This document shows, one piece after another, positions 23,365 to 31,949 of a DNA stretch of 39,885 nucleotides. The notes below the pieces were generated by a model. The model saw only the letters and a list, made by a program, of their open reading frames with translations, ran no database searches and was not told the DNA's origin. The stretch's first letter is position 1; the number at the start of each line of letters is the position of its first letter. The DNA lies in contig JAJZNA010000005.1 of assembly GCA_021848065.1 (NCBI GenBank), forward strand, positions 1 through 39,885. Reading direction: 5' to 3'. The stretch comes from Microcaldota archaeon. Its GTDB lineage: Archaea > Micrarchaeota > Micrarchaeia > Micrarchaeales > CABMGC01. The translations under genes and the position numbers were made by a program.

Positions 23365-25890
23365 TCAGCGGTAGCTTATCTGGAATATCTTTGTATCGGT
23401 GTTCTGGTAAACGAGCTTCATGCTGGACTGGTTGTTGTTCCATGCGCATGATGTGGAGCCGCAGAAGAACAGGAATTTTACCATGTTGCTGTTGCCCAGT
23501 CCAGGAGCGAAGAGATATGCCCCGGTTATATTGAGGAAGAATGTGGGCCTCGGGACAGGGCTCGTGACCACCACTAACGTCTCACCGTTTGAAGCGTTGG
23601 ATTGCTGGGGTATGAGCGTGTAATTGCCATTTGCCTGGTTGTAGAACCCGACTGCAGAGAACGGTGATATCTGTGTAGGGCTCTGCTGCACATATCCGAA
23701 CACAGTGTCCTTGCTCGTATTTGCTGTTGAATGTAGGTTTATTGCAGCGTAAGGGTATCCTGATGGTGTGTATCTGAACGTGAGCTGCTTTGTCGTGGCA
23801 TTTATCTGGGATTCCTCAAACTCTGTAAACGGAAGGTATCCGAAAAGCGTCTGGTTGGCAGTGATGTTCGCCTCGGTGTATATGCCCTGGGTCTCTATCA
23901 GCCAGGTAGACCTAACCAGAAGGTAGTTGGGCTTGCCGGTAATGCGGGACGTTAGGAATGACGGATCGGAAGAGCTGTTTAGGAGCCATGCAGCGAACGG
24001 GGTCATCTTTGTGCCATTCTGTGATCCGACGCTGTCAGTCACGCTTGTCCTGTTTGCAACCCCTTCCACAACAGAACCGTCAGGCCATAGGGTGAGCACA
24101 ACGCTGTTGCTTGGCGAGTTTGCCTTCAGCCACTGCAATGCGCCAAGGAATGATGGATTTATGCTGTCTGCCTGCGAAAGGCTCTGTGAATAGATATTGT
24201 CATATGTAAGAAGAACTGCAAAGAATGCAATAAGGAATATCGCGCCGAGTGCATATACTAGAGTAGCATAATGCTTGTCCTCCATCCCGGGTCTTGGCGA
24301 TGCGTATAGGTAGATGCAGGCTATCCCTGCAATTATGCCTATTACAAGCATTATTTCAGGAAGCAGCATCTGGAATGCGAAGTATACAAGCATGACAAGG
24401 GATACTACAAAGAGCGCAGTAAATGCCACGAACACAAGGGCTCTGCCGGATTTGGCACCCTTTGCGAATGATATAAGCCAGTATATAGTATACGCGCTTA
24501 GAATTGCCAGTGGAATTGAGACTAGGGAATTGAACCTTATCGCATGCATCTGTAGGTATGCCGTGAGGATGAAGTATGCAATTATCACAACCATGGTGAC
24601 GTCCAGGTCCAGCCTTATCCTTGCATTTCCCGACAGGAAACCGCCGGAGTCATAGACTTGCATGAAAAGATAGGGCAAGAAAGCCAAGAACAATAGAATT
24701 ATGCCTATGACCCCCACATAGGATGTCCAGAGCACATTCTGCGAGCCTAGGAAGTACTGTGACAGGAACATGAATATCGTTGGAGGGGTGGTGAACAGGT
24801 TTACTCCGAAGCTCGTGTAAAGGAACGAACCGGTAGGCGGCTGCAGTTCTTGGATAGTGGTGCCGAATGACCCTGGAGAGGTTACAAAGCCGTTGCCTAT
24901 GAACACGTTGTAGACTATGGATGGCTCGGCGATAGTGAAAAGCCCTATGCCAAGCACAAGAACCAGTATTAGCACAAAAAGCCTTGATGCCCCGCTTCTC
25001 AGGAAGGATATTGATCCGATCCTTTCAGTCGCATACGAGGCAACTGCCCAGAAAGCGGATATCGATATTAATACAGGTATGAATGTTGGATCCACAAACT
25101 GCTGCCCTTCTATGAACCCCATGGCGTGCACCATGAGCGCGGTCACGTACCAGGTCAATATGGCGAGAAGTATATATTTTGAGTCATTAAGGATGCGCTC
25201 CTTACGCAGAACGAATGAGAGCGCAACTATTATCAGGAATGAAAATACAAAAGTCATGTCTGCGAATGGTGATCCGTTCCAGGACATGTTTGCTGTGGCC
25301 AGGGCTATGCCGGCCAGAAGCGCCAGTATGAGTTTCCTCGACCGGTTCTCTTCCTTGAAGACCGCTATGAAGAGTATGAGCGCGACCATCAGGAAGAGCG
25401 TGACGAAGGAATCTCCCCTGTATATCAGGGCGCTTGTCCTTGCGGCGTTGCCCATGCTCAGCCCTACGAAAGCCATGGACAGGAAGCCAAGAAGCTTGTC
25501 CTTGCTAAGGTACCTGGATATTATGTATGCGCATGCCATCTCCATGAGGGCAAATGCCACAGGCACAAGGCGCATCACGTCGTAATATGACACCCCGAAG
25601 AAGCGCAGTATTGAGTATGGCAATAGGGTTATTAGGAAGATGCCCTGCGCCTCTGTGACAGGCTGGTGGCTAGGCCATCCAGATATGCTTAGTATGTTAG
25701 GGACCCTGAGGCCATTGCTTACTGCGGCACGTATGACTGAGAAGTAGTAGAAGCCGTCAGGCTCGTAGAACCCATAGAACTTCAGCATGGTGGAGCGCAG
25801 GTATACTGCTATCACCATCAGCACCAGGATTATGGCCAATGCTATGATGTTTTCGCGGGTGAGCAGCCTTTTTGAAATGTCTTGGAGCAA
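23365..25890 (-). CDS. aglB: Oligosaccharyltransferase STT3/AglB family
   Basis: An 841-residue enzyme that transfers lipid-linked glycan to Asn in N-x-S/T of exported proteins. About 13 helices fill residues 15-560, followed by an extracellular domain. Motifs: EPDGFYYF (Asp45, first metal-binding loop), RGDSF in the second loop, TIQE (Glu348, the archaeal TIxE motif of loop 5), and WPDG at 602-605 in place of the usual WWDxG. The start is a TTG preceded by GTGAT; no closer ATG exists. TATA-like TAAATATG lies near 25926-25936. Two Asn-rich secreted proteins follow on the same strand and are plausible substrates. The WPDG change in the sequon-binding motif is unusual but sits in the right place. 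Confidence 0.92.
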   Translation of the reverse strand: MLQDISKRLLTRENIIALAIILVLMVIAVYLRSTMLKFYGFYEPDGFYYFSVIRAAVSNGLRVPNILSISGWPSHQPVTEAQGIFLITLLPYSILRFFGVSYYDVMRLVPVAFALMEMACAYIISRYLSKDKLLGFLSMAFVGLSMGNAARTSALIYRGDSFVTLFLMVALILFIAVFKEENRSRKLILALLAGIALATANMSWNGSPFADMTFVFSFLIIVALSFVLRKERILNDSKYILLAILTWYVTALMVHAMGFIEGQQFVDPTFIPVLISISAFWAVASYATERIGSISFLRSGASRLFVLILVLVLGIGLFTIAEPSIVYNVFIGNGFVTSPGSFGTTIQELQPPTGSFLYTSFGVNLFTTPPTIFMFLSQYFLGSQNVLWTSYVGVIGIILLFLAFLPYLFMQVYDSGGFLSGNARIRLDLDVTMVVIIAYFILTAYLQMHAIRFNSLVSIPLAILSAYTIYWLISFAKGAKSGRALVFVAFTALFVVSLVMLVYFAFQMLLPEIMLVIGIIAGIACIYLYASPRPGMEDKHYATLVYALGAIFLIAFFAVLLTYDNIYSQSLSQADSINPSFLGALQWLKANSPSNSVVLTLWPDGSVVEGVANRTSVTDSVGSQNGTKMTPFAAWLLNSSSDPSFLTSRITGKPNYLLVRSTWLIETQGIYTEANITANQTLFGYLPFTEFEESQINATTKQLTFRYTPSGYPYAAINLHSTANTSKDTVFGYVQQSPTQISPFSAVGFYNQANGNYTLIPQQSNASNGETLVVVTSPVPRPTFFLNITGAYLFAPGLGNSNMVKFLFFCGSTSCAWNNNQSSMKLVYQNTDTKIFQISYR

Positions 25891-25994
25891 CTAATCACAT
25901 TAAGAACAGAAAGTTTATGCAACTAGCATATTTAGCTGGGAAAGGTTTAAATTCTGATTTGAATTGTGCGGCCTGTGGCATTGTTGCGCCAATT

Positions 25995-26564
25995 TCACTG
26001 CGGCTTCCTTCCGAAGACAAGATACGCAGTGTGCCAGATGCCCTTTGTGGAAGGTCGCACACCCTCTTTCCTTATCAGCATGTCCCTCACTATGGCCTCT
26101 ATGGAGTATATGTCCCCAAAACCAAGGCTTTCCATCTTTAGCACGAACTTCTTCGCCTGCTCAGTGTGGGGAAGATATCCGACTACGACACCGCCAGGCT
26201 TAAGTGCCTTCTTCGCATTCCTTAGCGCCTTCTCGGAGGAAGGGAGGTCAAGAGTCACCAGATCGGCGTCAGTCTCGGCTATGCGCTTGGAAACGTCGCC
26301 TTTGGTCAGTGTAAGGTTGTCCAGGCCCAGTATCTGCCTGTTCTTCTCAGCTATTGCAAGGAAGTCATCGCGCAGATCGTAGCTGTAGACGTGCTTGCAT
26401 ATGCGGGCAAGGCTGACAGCGAGCCACCCGCTTCCAGTCCCTGCATCTATGCACACGCTGTTGCGGTCAATTCCTGAAAATGCGATTATCATGCCGATGT
26501 CTTTGGGCAGTATTACTTGCGGGCCTCGCTTCAGCTTGCGGTATAATGATGGGTATAGGTACAT
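25995..26564 (-). CDS. trmI: tRNA (adenine-N1)-methyltransferase, TrmI/Gcd14 family
   Basis: A 189-residue SAM-dependent methyltransferase. KRGPQVILPKDIGMII at the start is the TrmI signature, followed by motif I DAGTGSGWLA (SAM binding), YDLRDDFL, and DLVTLDLPSS (motif IV, active-site region). Family members form m1A58, and in archaea m1A57/58, in the tRNA T-loop as tetramers. It is short compared with bacterial TrmI (about 250) because the N-terminal beta domain is absent. A TATA box (about 26593-26604) lies upstream with a leader of only a few bases. The neighbours, topA upstream and STT3 downstream on the same strand, have separate promoters. Specificity is inferred from the family. Confidence 0.85.
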   Translation of the reverse strand: MYLYPSLYRKLKRGPQVILPKDIGMIIAFSGIDRNSVCIDAGTGSGWLAVSLARICKHVYSYDLRDDFLAIAEKNRQILGLDNLTLTKGDVSKRIAETDADLVTLDLPSSEKALRNAKKALKPGGVVVGYLPHTEQAKKFVLKMESLGFGDIYSIEAIVRDMLIRKEGVRPSTKGIWHTAYLVFGRKPQ

Positions 26565-26625
26565 GCTATCATGCCGATTTTGATCAGATTGGGTTTATAT
26601 ATTGGCTTGCATTCCTGAAATAATC

Positions 26626-28854
26626 TCATTTTTCTTCTGAAACCTTCTTCTTCCTTTTCTGTGCAGGCTTCTTTGCAGCCTTCGGGCGAGGTTTCCTTGC
26701 AGCCTTGGCAGGCAGCTTTGCCGCTGCCGGTGCTGGAGAAGGCTCTGCAGGTGTTGCCTTCTGCTGCGCTGCTGGAGCCTTTTTCGTCACGGGCTTTGCC
26801 TGCGCCTGTGCTGCTGCAGGCTCCTTCTTAACCCAGTCCTTCTTGCTCTCGCAGTTCGGGTCAAGGTCCATCTCGAATGGGCGCTTTCCTTTCCTGAAAA
26901 CCTTGACTATCGGAGTATTGCACAGAGGGCATATCTTGCCTTTTGGCACTATCTTTGCATACTGCGGCACAGAATAGGTGGCAGTGCACTTTGGCCAGTT
27001 CGTGCATCCTACAAAGCTCTTCCCCGCCTTTGACCTCCTTAGGACAAGGCTCCCCGCGCCGCAGGATTTGCATGGGCCCAGTATGTTGGCATTCTCGCTC
27101 TCCTTGAGGCCCTTAAGAAGGGCATCGCCGATGCCCGATTCGTTCTTATTGAAATCGCCGACAAGCTCCCGTATTATCCTCTTCCCTTCATCTATTACTC
27201 CGGACTTTGTGGCTTCGCCTTTCTCTATCTTTGACATGTCTTCTTCAAGCTTCCTGGTGAGATCCTCGTCTATTATATGTGAGCAGTAAGTGGACAGGGC
27301 GGTGTACACGGCCATGCCGAACCCTGTGACCTCTATGCTAGACCCCTTTATGTAGTCCCTCTTGAACAGGGTGTCTATTATCTCAGAACGCGTAGCCTTT
27401 GTGCCCAGGTCATGAGATTCCAGGTATGAGATTAGCGATGCCTTGGTGTATCTCCTTGGCGGCAGCGTCTTTAGGCTCTTGAGGTCTATCTTTTCAGGCT
27501 TCACACTGCTCCCGGATTCGAAGCTGGGAAGTGAGAGCGTCTTGGGGGAGTAGTACTTGTAGAACTCCAGCCAGCCGTTGCTCTTGATCGTATCGCCGTT
27601 GGCGCGATACTCGTCCCCGCCGACATCGAGGGCAACCTTCTTATCCTCAAGCTTTGCATAATCGCCAAAGCATGCCAGGAACCTGCGGGCTATAAGGTCG
27701 TATACCTGTCTCTCCTCGCCGGAAGCGTTGACCGGATTCTCCCCGGTAGGGTATATTGCGGGATGGGCCTCATCCTCCTTTGCCCCCTCGGCAGGGCGGT
27801 ATCTGGACTCCCTTATAAGACGCTGTGCTATCTCGGTATAGTCGCTGACCTTTGCAAGGGCCGAGATTATCCTTGGGAGGTTGAGGGTAGAGGGTAGCTT
27901 CTGTGATGATGTCCTTGGATATGAGATGTATGAACGCTCGTAAAGGGACTGGGCTATGGCAAGGGTGCGCGATGGGTCTATCTTGAAGACCCTGTTGGCC
28001 TCAAGCTGCAATGATGTGAGGTCGAATGGAGGGAACGGCCTTACAAGTTTCTCGGATGATTCCACTGATTTGATCAGTATTTCGGATGACTTTGCCTTCT
28101 CATACTTCTGCTCTGCTGTGCCCTTCTCGAATATCTCCTTGTCCTCACATTCGAACTCTACGCCACTTACGGTTATGGTAACCTTCCAGTAAGGCTTTGG
28201 AACAAAGCCCTTTATGTCAATCTCCTTCTTGGAGAGCACACCCAGGGCAGGCCCCTGAACCCTGCCTATGCTAAGAGTCTTCCTGATGCCCTTTGTGGAT
28301 ATGGCACGCATGAGCGCTCGGCTCATGTTTATTCCCCACATCCAGTCCAGCATGTGCCGCGCTTCGCCTGCATCGAAGTTGTTCTTGTCGAAATCGTTGA
28401 GGTTGGCATACGATTCTATTAGGTCCTCATTGGTGGTTGTGGAGAACCTCATGCGCTTCACGTTCTGTGGAGGGACTTCGGAATTTACATCGCTGTTGAG
28501 TATGTACCGTATTATGTTGGTGCCTATTACAGTGCCCTCTATGTCGTAGTCGCAGGCGTTTATGAAGAAAGTGCACTTCTTGCCTACGTGCTCTGCAACG
28601 TCAAGGTACTTCTTCGTGAAATATGCAGAAGGGCTCACCGTGTACGAAGGCGTCCACTCTATGTCGAATACAGGTACGGAATCGTTCTTTACCTGCCTTA
28701 GTGTGAAGAGGTGTCCTGCGGCGGCTGTCACAAATATTGTGTCCTGGCCCTTTGTGACCACGTAGTACCTGATGCCGTTGAGCGTCTCAGTCTTGGGGCT
28801 GGAATCGCCTATGGACATAGCTATCCTTACCGCGACGCTGGGCTTTTCTGCCAC
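26626..28854 (-). CDS. topA: DNA topoisomerase I (type IA)
   Basis: A 742-residue type IA topoisomerase from GTG 28854. Toprim begins at AEKPSVAVRIA and includes NACDYDIEG (metal DxD). The catalytic tyrosine is in SYISYPRTSS (Tyr312). C-terminal four-Cys zinc motifs are CKSCG...CTNWPKC and CPLCN, followed by a Lys/Ala/Pro-rich tail. It relaxes negatively supercoiled DNA by single-strand passage. Five further in-frame codons before the GTG (ACG AAC AAG CTC ATA) encode TNKLI, completing the conserved KLIVAEKPS strand, but they contain no ATG, GTG or TTG. An AGGTGA Shine-Dalgarno lies 6 nt before that ACG (28867-28869), so the true start may be ACG. A small membrane-protein gene precedes it by about 20 nt. 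Confidence 0.95.
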   Translation of the reverse strand: MAEKPSVAVRIAMSIGDSSPKTETLNGIRYYVVTKGQDTIFVTAAAGHLFTLRQVKNDSVPVFDIEWTPSYTVSPSAYFTKKYLDVAEHVGKKCTFFINACDYDIEGTVIGTNIIRYILNSDVNSEVPPQNVKRMRFSTTTNEDLIESYANLNDFDKNNFDAGEARHMLDWMWGINMSRALMRAISTKGIRKTLSIGRVQGPALGVLSKKEIDIKGFVPKPYWKVTITVSGVEFECEDKEIFEKGTAEQKYEKAKSSEILIKSVESSEKLVRPFPPFDLTSLQLEANRVFKIDPSRTLAIAQSLYERSYISYPRTSSQKLPSTLNLPRIISALAKVSDYTEIAQRLIRESRYRPAEGAKEDEAHPAIYPTGENPVNASGEERQVYDLIARRFLACFGDYAKLEDKKVALDVGGDEYRANGDTIKSNGWLEFYKYYSPKTLSLPSFESGSSVKPEKIDLKSLKTLPPRRYTKASLISYLESHDLGTKATRSEIIDTLFKRDYIKGSSIEVTGFGMAVYTALSTYCSHIIDEDLTRKLEEDMSKIEKGEATKSGVIDEGKRIIRELVGDFNKNESGIGDALLKGLKESENANILGPCKSCGAGSLVLRRSKAGKSFVGCTNWPKCTATYSVPQYAKIVPKGKICPLCNTPIVKVFRKGKRPFEMDLDPNCESKKDWVKKEPAAAQAQAKPVTKKAPAAQQKATPAEPSPAPAAAKLPAKAARKPRPKAAKKPAQKRKKKVSEEK

Positions 28855-28875
28855 TATGAGCTTGTTCGTGCGAGT

Positions 28876-28881
28876 TCACCT
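28876..28881 (-). promoter_or_regulatory. topA Shine-Dalgarno site
   Basis: AGGTGA on the minus strand is a near-perfect anti-16S match. It lies 6 nt before an ACG codon and 21 nt before the first conventional start (GTG 28854). Its position argues for initiation at ACG. Confidence 0.6.
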
Positions 28882-28888
28882 GATGCCA

Positions 28889-29113
28889 TTACTTCCTTTT
28901 CCTTCCCTGGTCGGACTTAGGCTGCTCCTTAGACAGAGTGTATGAGAGATAGAAGCCTAGGGCTATCGCCAGTATTGCGAATATGTAGAACACTATCTGT
29001 CCAGCGCCCATGATGAAAGACACCACGGCAAGTACGCTGAATACCACCACACCTATGGCCACAAATATTAATTGACTCTCCTTGCCAAGGTCCTGCATTG
29101 AATCAGTTACCAT
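28889..29113 (-). CDS. Small two-helix membrane protein, unknown function
   Basis: A 74-residue protein with two hydrophobic helices (about 14-33 and 37-58) joined by a short Gly-rich turn (MGAGQ), and a basic hydrophilic tail (SKEQPKSDQGRKRK). No family is recognised. It stops about 20 nt before the topA start and reads in the same direction, so the two are probably one transcript. A TATA-like box (about 29133-29143) about 25 nt from the ATG predicts a leaderless start and overlaps the divergent promoter of the transporter pair at 29160. Confidence 0.65.
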   Translation of the reverse strand: MVTDSMQDLGKESQLIFVAIGVVVFSVLAVVSFIMGAGQIVFYIFAILAIALGFYLSYTLSKEQPKSDQGRKRK

Positions 29114-29159
29114 ACGTATTAAAAGTTAAATAATGATATGCTAATAGAGTATAGGTTTA

Positions 29160-29519
29160 ATGCTAAGCACACCCGAGGTAGTGGCGGTTACGGTGATAGC
29201 TGCGGCGATAGTTGCGTGTGCGAATTATGTGCTCAAGAAGTCAGTTCCGAAATTTGAGCTCAGCCCAAAGAGCATACTTTCACTTGCAAGGAACAGGATG
29301 CTGATTGCTGGGCTGGCCATATACGGGATGGGGCTGGTGTTCTATCTCTTTGGCCTCGGGTCCGGAGAACTCTCTTTTGTCTATCCGGCATTCTCCAGCA
29401 CTTTTATATTCGTGATGCTTATAGCGCACTTCAAGCTTGGGGAGAAGACGACACCGGCAAGGTTGTGCGGAGTGGCCCTCATAATACTTGGGATAGCCCT
29501 GGTTTCGGGCATGATTTGA
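29160..29519 (+). CDS. Half-size DMT/SMR-like membrane protein, subunit 1
   Basis: A 119-residue protein with four predicted helices, equal to one EamA half. It shows NYVLKKS after helix 1, SFVYPAFSSTFIFVMLIAH in helix 3, and LGEKTTPARLCGVALIILG before helix 4. The pattern resembles ArnE/ArnF-type and other small multidrug-resistance-like subunits, which flip lipid-linked sugars or export small molecules. The membrane Glu of EmrE in helix 1 is absent, which argues against a classical multidrug exporter. A similar protein follows after 6 nt, suggesting a heterodimer. TATA at 29125-29134 predicts leaderless translation from 29160. Confidence 0.8.
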   Translation: MLSTPEVVAVTVIAAAIVACANYVLKKSVPKFELSPKSILSLARNRMLIAGLAIYGMGLVFYLFGLGSGELSFVYPAFSSTFIFVMLIAHFKLGEKTTPARLCGVALIILGIALVSGMI

Positions 29520-29525
29520 GATGAT

Positions 29526-29867
29526 TTGATAAAGGGAGACAAAAGAATATTCGCAGGGTTCCTTCTCGTGAGCACGCTTCTGGGAAGCGTAGGGCAGCTT
29601 CTCTTCAAGATAGGCGTAGACTCTGGGACGGCATACGCCATTGCGGCGTATGTACTGGCCGGCGCCGCAGTTTATGGGGCCGCTACCCTGATATACCTGT
29701 ACATACTTGGAAGGGCGCACCTTGGATGGGCATACGGGTTCGTTGGGCTGAGCTATACGTTCACCACGCTTCTTGCATTCTTCGTGCTCGGGGAGCAGGT
29801 CATGCCGGACAGATGGATAGGTGTTCTTATCATAACCTTCGGCACGGCAATGATAGGGCTCAGCTGA
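29526..29867 (+). CDS. Half-size DMT/SMR-like membrane protein, subunit 2
   Basis: A 113-residue four-helix partner of the preceding gene. Features: GQLLFKIGVDSG after helix 1, LYILGRAHLGWAYGF and LSYTFTTLLAFFVLGEQ, close in pattern to ArnE/ArnF flippase subunits. The start is TTG at 29526, since the nearby ATG at 29521 runs straight into a stop and no other ATG fits. The junction contains a tandem ATGATTTGA (29511-29519 and 29521-29529). Possible cargo includes polyprenyl-linked sugars, which would suit the glycan genes in this window. That link is inference. Confidence 0.8.
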   Translation: MIKGDKRIFAGFLLVSTLLGSVGQLLFKIGVDSGTAYAIAAYVLAGAAVYGAATLIYLYILGRAHLGWAYGFVGLSYTFTTLLAFFVLGEQVMPDRWIGVLIITFGTAMIGLS

Positions 29868-29952
29868 CATGGTGAATTCGGCTCCATCTGGAGCAGGTGG
29901 AAGGATTATAAATATTAATAGAGCTATTATGTAGTCTTAATCCTTTAACAGA

Positions 29953-31947
29953 ATGGTTCGCATGAAACATTTCAAGACAACAGACGAGATAAACATACCA
30001 AAAAGGATAGTCGACCAGGTAATAGGGCAGGATAGTGCAGTAAACATAATAAGAAAGGCAGCAAACCAGCACAGGAACGTACTGCTCATCGGGGAACCGG
30101 GGACAGGCAAGACCCTACTGGCTCAGGCCATAGCGGAACTGCTGCCCCTTACAGACATGGAAGACGTCCTAGTATACAAGAACCCAAACGACGAGAATCA
30201 CCCCATAATAAAGTCGGTGAAGACCTATCCCAAGATAGAAGAGGGAAAGCCGCTCGGGGATGGGCAGGGACGTCAGCTTGTGCAGAGGGAGAAGATGAAG
30301 GGAAGGCTCGAAGTCGGAAAGACCAAGAGCAATCTTACGCCCATAGTGATACTGGTAGTGTCATTCCTAGTAATACTCGCATTTACAAGCCTTGTGCAGG
30401 GATACCACATAGTCCTTGTCGCTGCGCTGATACTGGGAATACTCCTGTTTGCATCCGTTCTTCTCTTTGTGGGAAGCTTCAGGAAGGTTGGCATAATACC
30501 TGGGATGTTCGAGAGCAGCGAGCCAAAGCTCATAGTTGACAACACAGGAATGACGCATGCGCCGTTCTTCGACGGTACAGGGGCGAGGGCAGGCCACCTG
30601 TTCGGTGACGTCAAGCACGACCCGCTCCAGTCAGGTGGGCTTGGCACGCCTGCGCACCTCAGGGTTGAAGGCGGACTCATACACAAGGCCAACAAAGGAG
30701 TATTGTTCATAGACGAAGTGGCAGACCTAGAACCGCGTTCACAGCAGGAACTCCTAACAGCAATGCAAGAGAAGAGATATTCCATAACAGGACAGAGCGA
30801 GCTCAGCTCCGGCGCCATGGTCAGGACGGAGCCTGTGCCGTGCGACTTCCTGCTCGTTGCAGCAGGGAACCTGCAGGACATACAGAAGATGCACCCTGCG
30901 CTCAGATCCAGGATAAGGGGATATGGATACGAGGTTTACATGGAATCCTCAATGCAGGACACGGAGCAGAACAGGGAGAAGCTCATAAGGTTCATTGCGC
31001 AGGAGGTCAAGAAGGACGGAAAGATACCTCCTTTTGAATACGGAGCCTGCATGGCAGTTATAGAGGAGGCAAGACGCAGGAGCGGAAGGAAGAACAGGCT
31101 AACGCTAATACTTAGGGAACTCGGAGGAGTTGTAAGGGCAGCTGGGGACATAGCAAAGGACAAGAAGAGGAGCGCGGTTACGCAGGAAGATGTGTACGAT
31201 GCGCTCAAGCTCTCCAAGCCCATAGAGGCGCAGTACGTAGAGCAGTCGCTTGACTACAGAAAGGACTACAAGATATTCAGAACCTCAGGATATGCAATAG
31301 GGAGGGTTAATGGGCTGGCCATAATAGGGTCGTCATATCTCTCGGCAGGCATAGTGCTCCCCATAGTGGCAGAGGTAACACACGCAAGCTCCAGGACGGA
31401 AGGCAAGCTCATACCGACAGGCAAGCTGGGCAAGATAGCTAAGGAGGCCGTGAAGAACATAAGCGCGGTAATAAAGAGGCACATGAACAGGGACATGGCA
31501 AATTACGACGTGCACGTACAGTTCATGCAGACATACGAAGGGGTGGAAGGAGACAGTGCGAGCATCTCAGTTGCAGTTGCAGTCATATCCGCACTTGAAG
31601 GCATACCTGTGGATCAGCGCATTGCCATGACCGGATCCCTCTCGGTCAGGGGGGATGTGCTTCCGGTTGGCGGCATAACGAACAAGATAAACGCAGCTAT
31701 AGAGGCAGGCATGAAGCAGGTAATAATACCTGAGAGCAATTCCAAGGACATATTCATAGACAAGAAGAGGCTTGGCAAGATAAAAGTAATACCTGTGAAG
31801 AACATAGCCGAGGTGCTCGGGCATGCGCTCAGGAAGAGCACAAGGAGGGATGAGATGATAGGAAAGCTCAAGAAGTACATGACTGCCGATTCCAGGGAGA
31901 GGGCGCCTCTCGAGTTCGGCATGGTTGATGGAGTAGCAGGTGCGTGA
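29953..31947 (+). CDS. lonB: Archaeal membrane-anchored Lon protease (LonB)
   Basis: A 664-residue ATP-dependent protease. AAA+ Walker A is GEPGTGKT (47-54). Two transmembrane helices (about 129-174) are inserted between Walker A and Walker B, as in all archaeal LonB. Walker B is [11 protein letters not shown]. The C-terminal protease domain carries the Ser-Lys dyad: Ser535 in EGDSAS and Lys578 in GITNKI, 43 residues apart as in other Lon enzymes. It degrades unfolded and membrane proteins at the inner face of the membrane. The stop codon lies only 2 nt before the top6A ATG, so the two are translationally coupled. A TATA box lies near 29903-29915. Confidence 0.97.
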   Translation: MVRMKHFKTTDEINIPKRIVDQVIGQDSAVNIIRKAANQHRNVLLIGEPGTGKTLLAQAIAELLPLTDMEDVLVYKNPNDENHPIIKSVKTYPKIEEGKPLGDGQGRQLVQREKMKGRLEVGKTKSNLTPIVILVVSFLVILAFTSLVQGYHIVLVAALILGILLFASVLLFVGSFRKVGIIPGMFESSEPKLIVDNTGMTHAPFFDGTGARAGHLFGDVKHDPLQSGGLGTPAHLRVEGGLIHKANKGVLFIDEVADLEPRSQQELLTAMQEKRYSITGQSELSSGAMVRTEPVPCDFLLVAAGNLQDIQKMHPALRSRIRGYGYEVYMESSMQDTEQNREKLIRFIAQEVKKDGKIPPFEYGACMAVIEEARRRSGRKNRLTLILRELGGVVRAAGDIAKDKKRSAVTQEDVYDALKLSKPIEAQYVEQSLDYRKDYKIFRTSGYAIGRVNGLAIIGSSYLSAGIVLPIVAEVTHASSRTEGKLIPTGKLGKIAKEAVKNISAVIKRHMNRDMANYDVHVQFMQTYEGVEGDSASISVAVAVISALEGIPVDQRIAMTGSLSVRGDVLPVGGITNKINAAIEAGMKQVIIPESNSKDIFIDKKRLGKIKVIPVKNIAEVLGHALRKSTRRDEMIGKLKKYMTADSRERAPLEFGMVDGVAGA

Positions 31948-31949
31948 TC

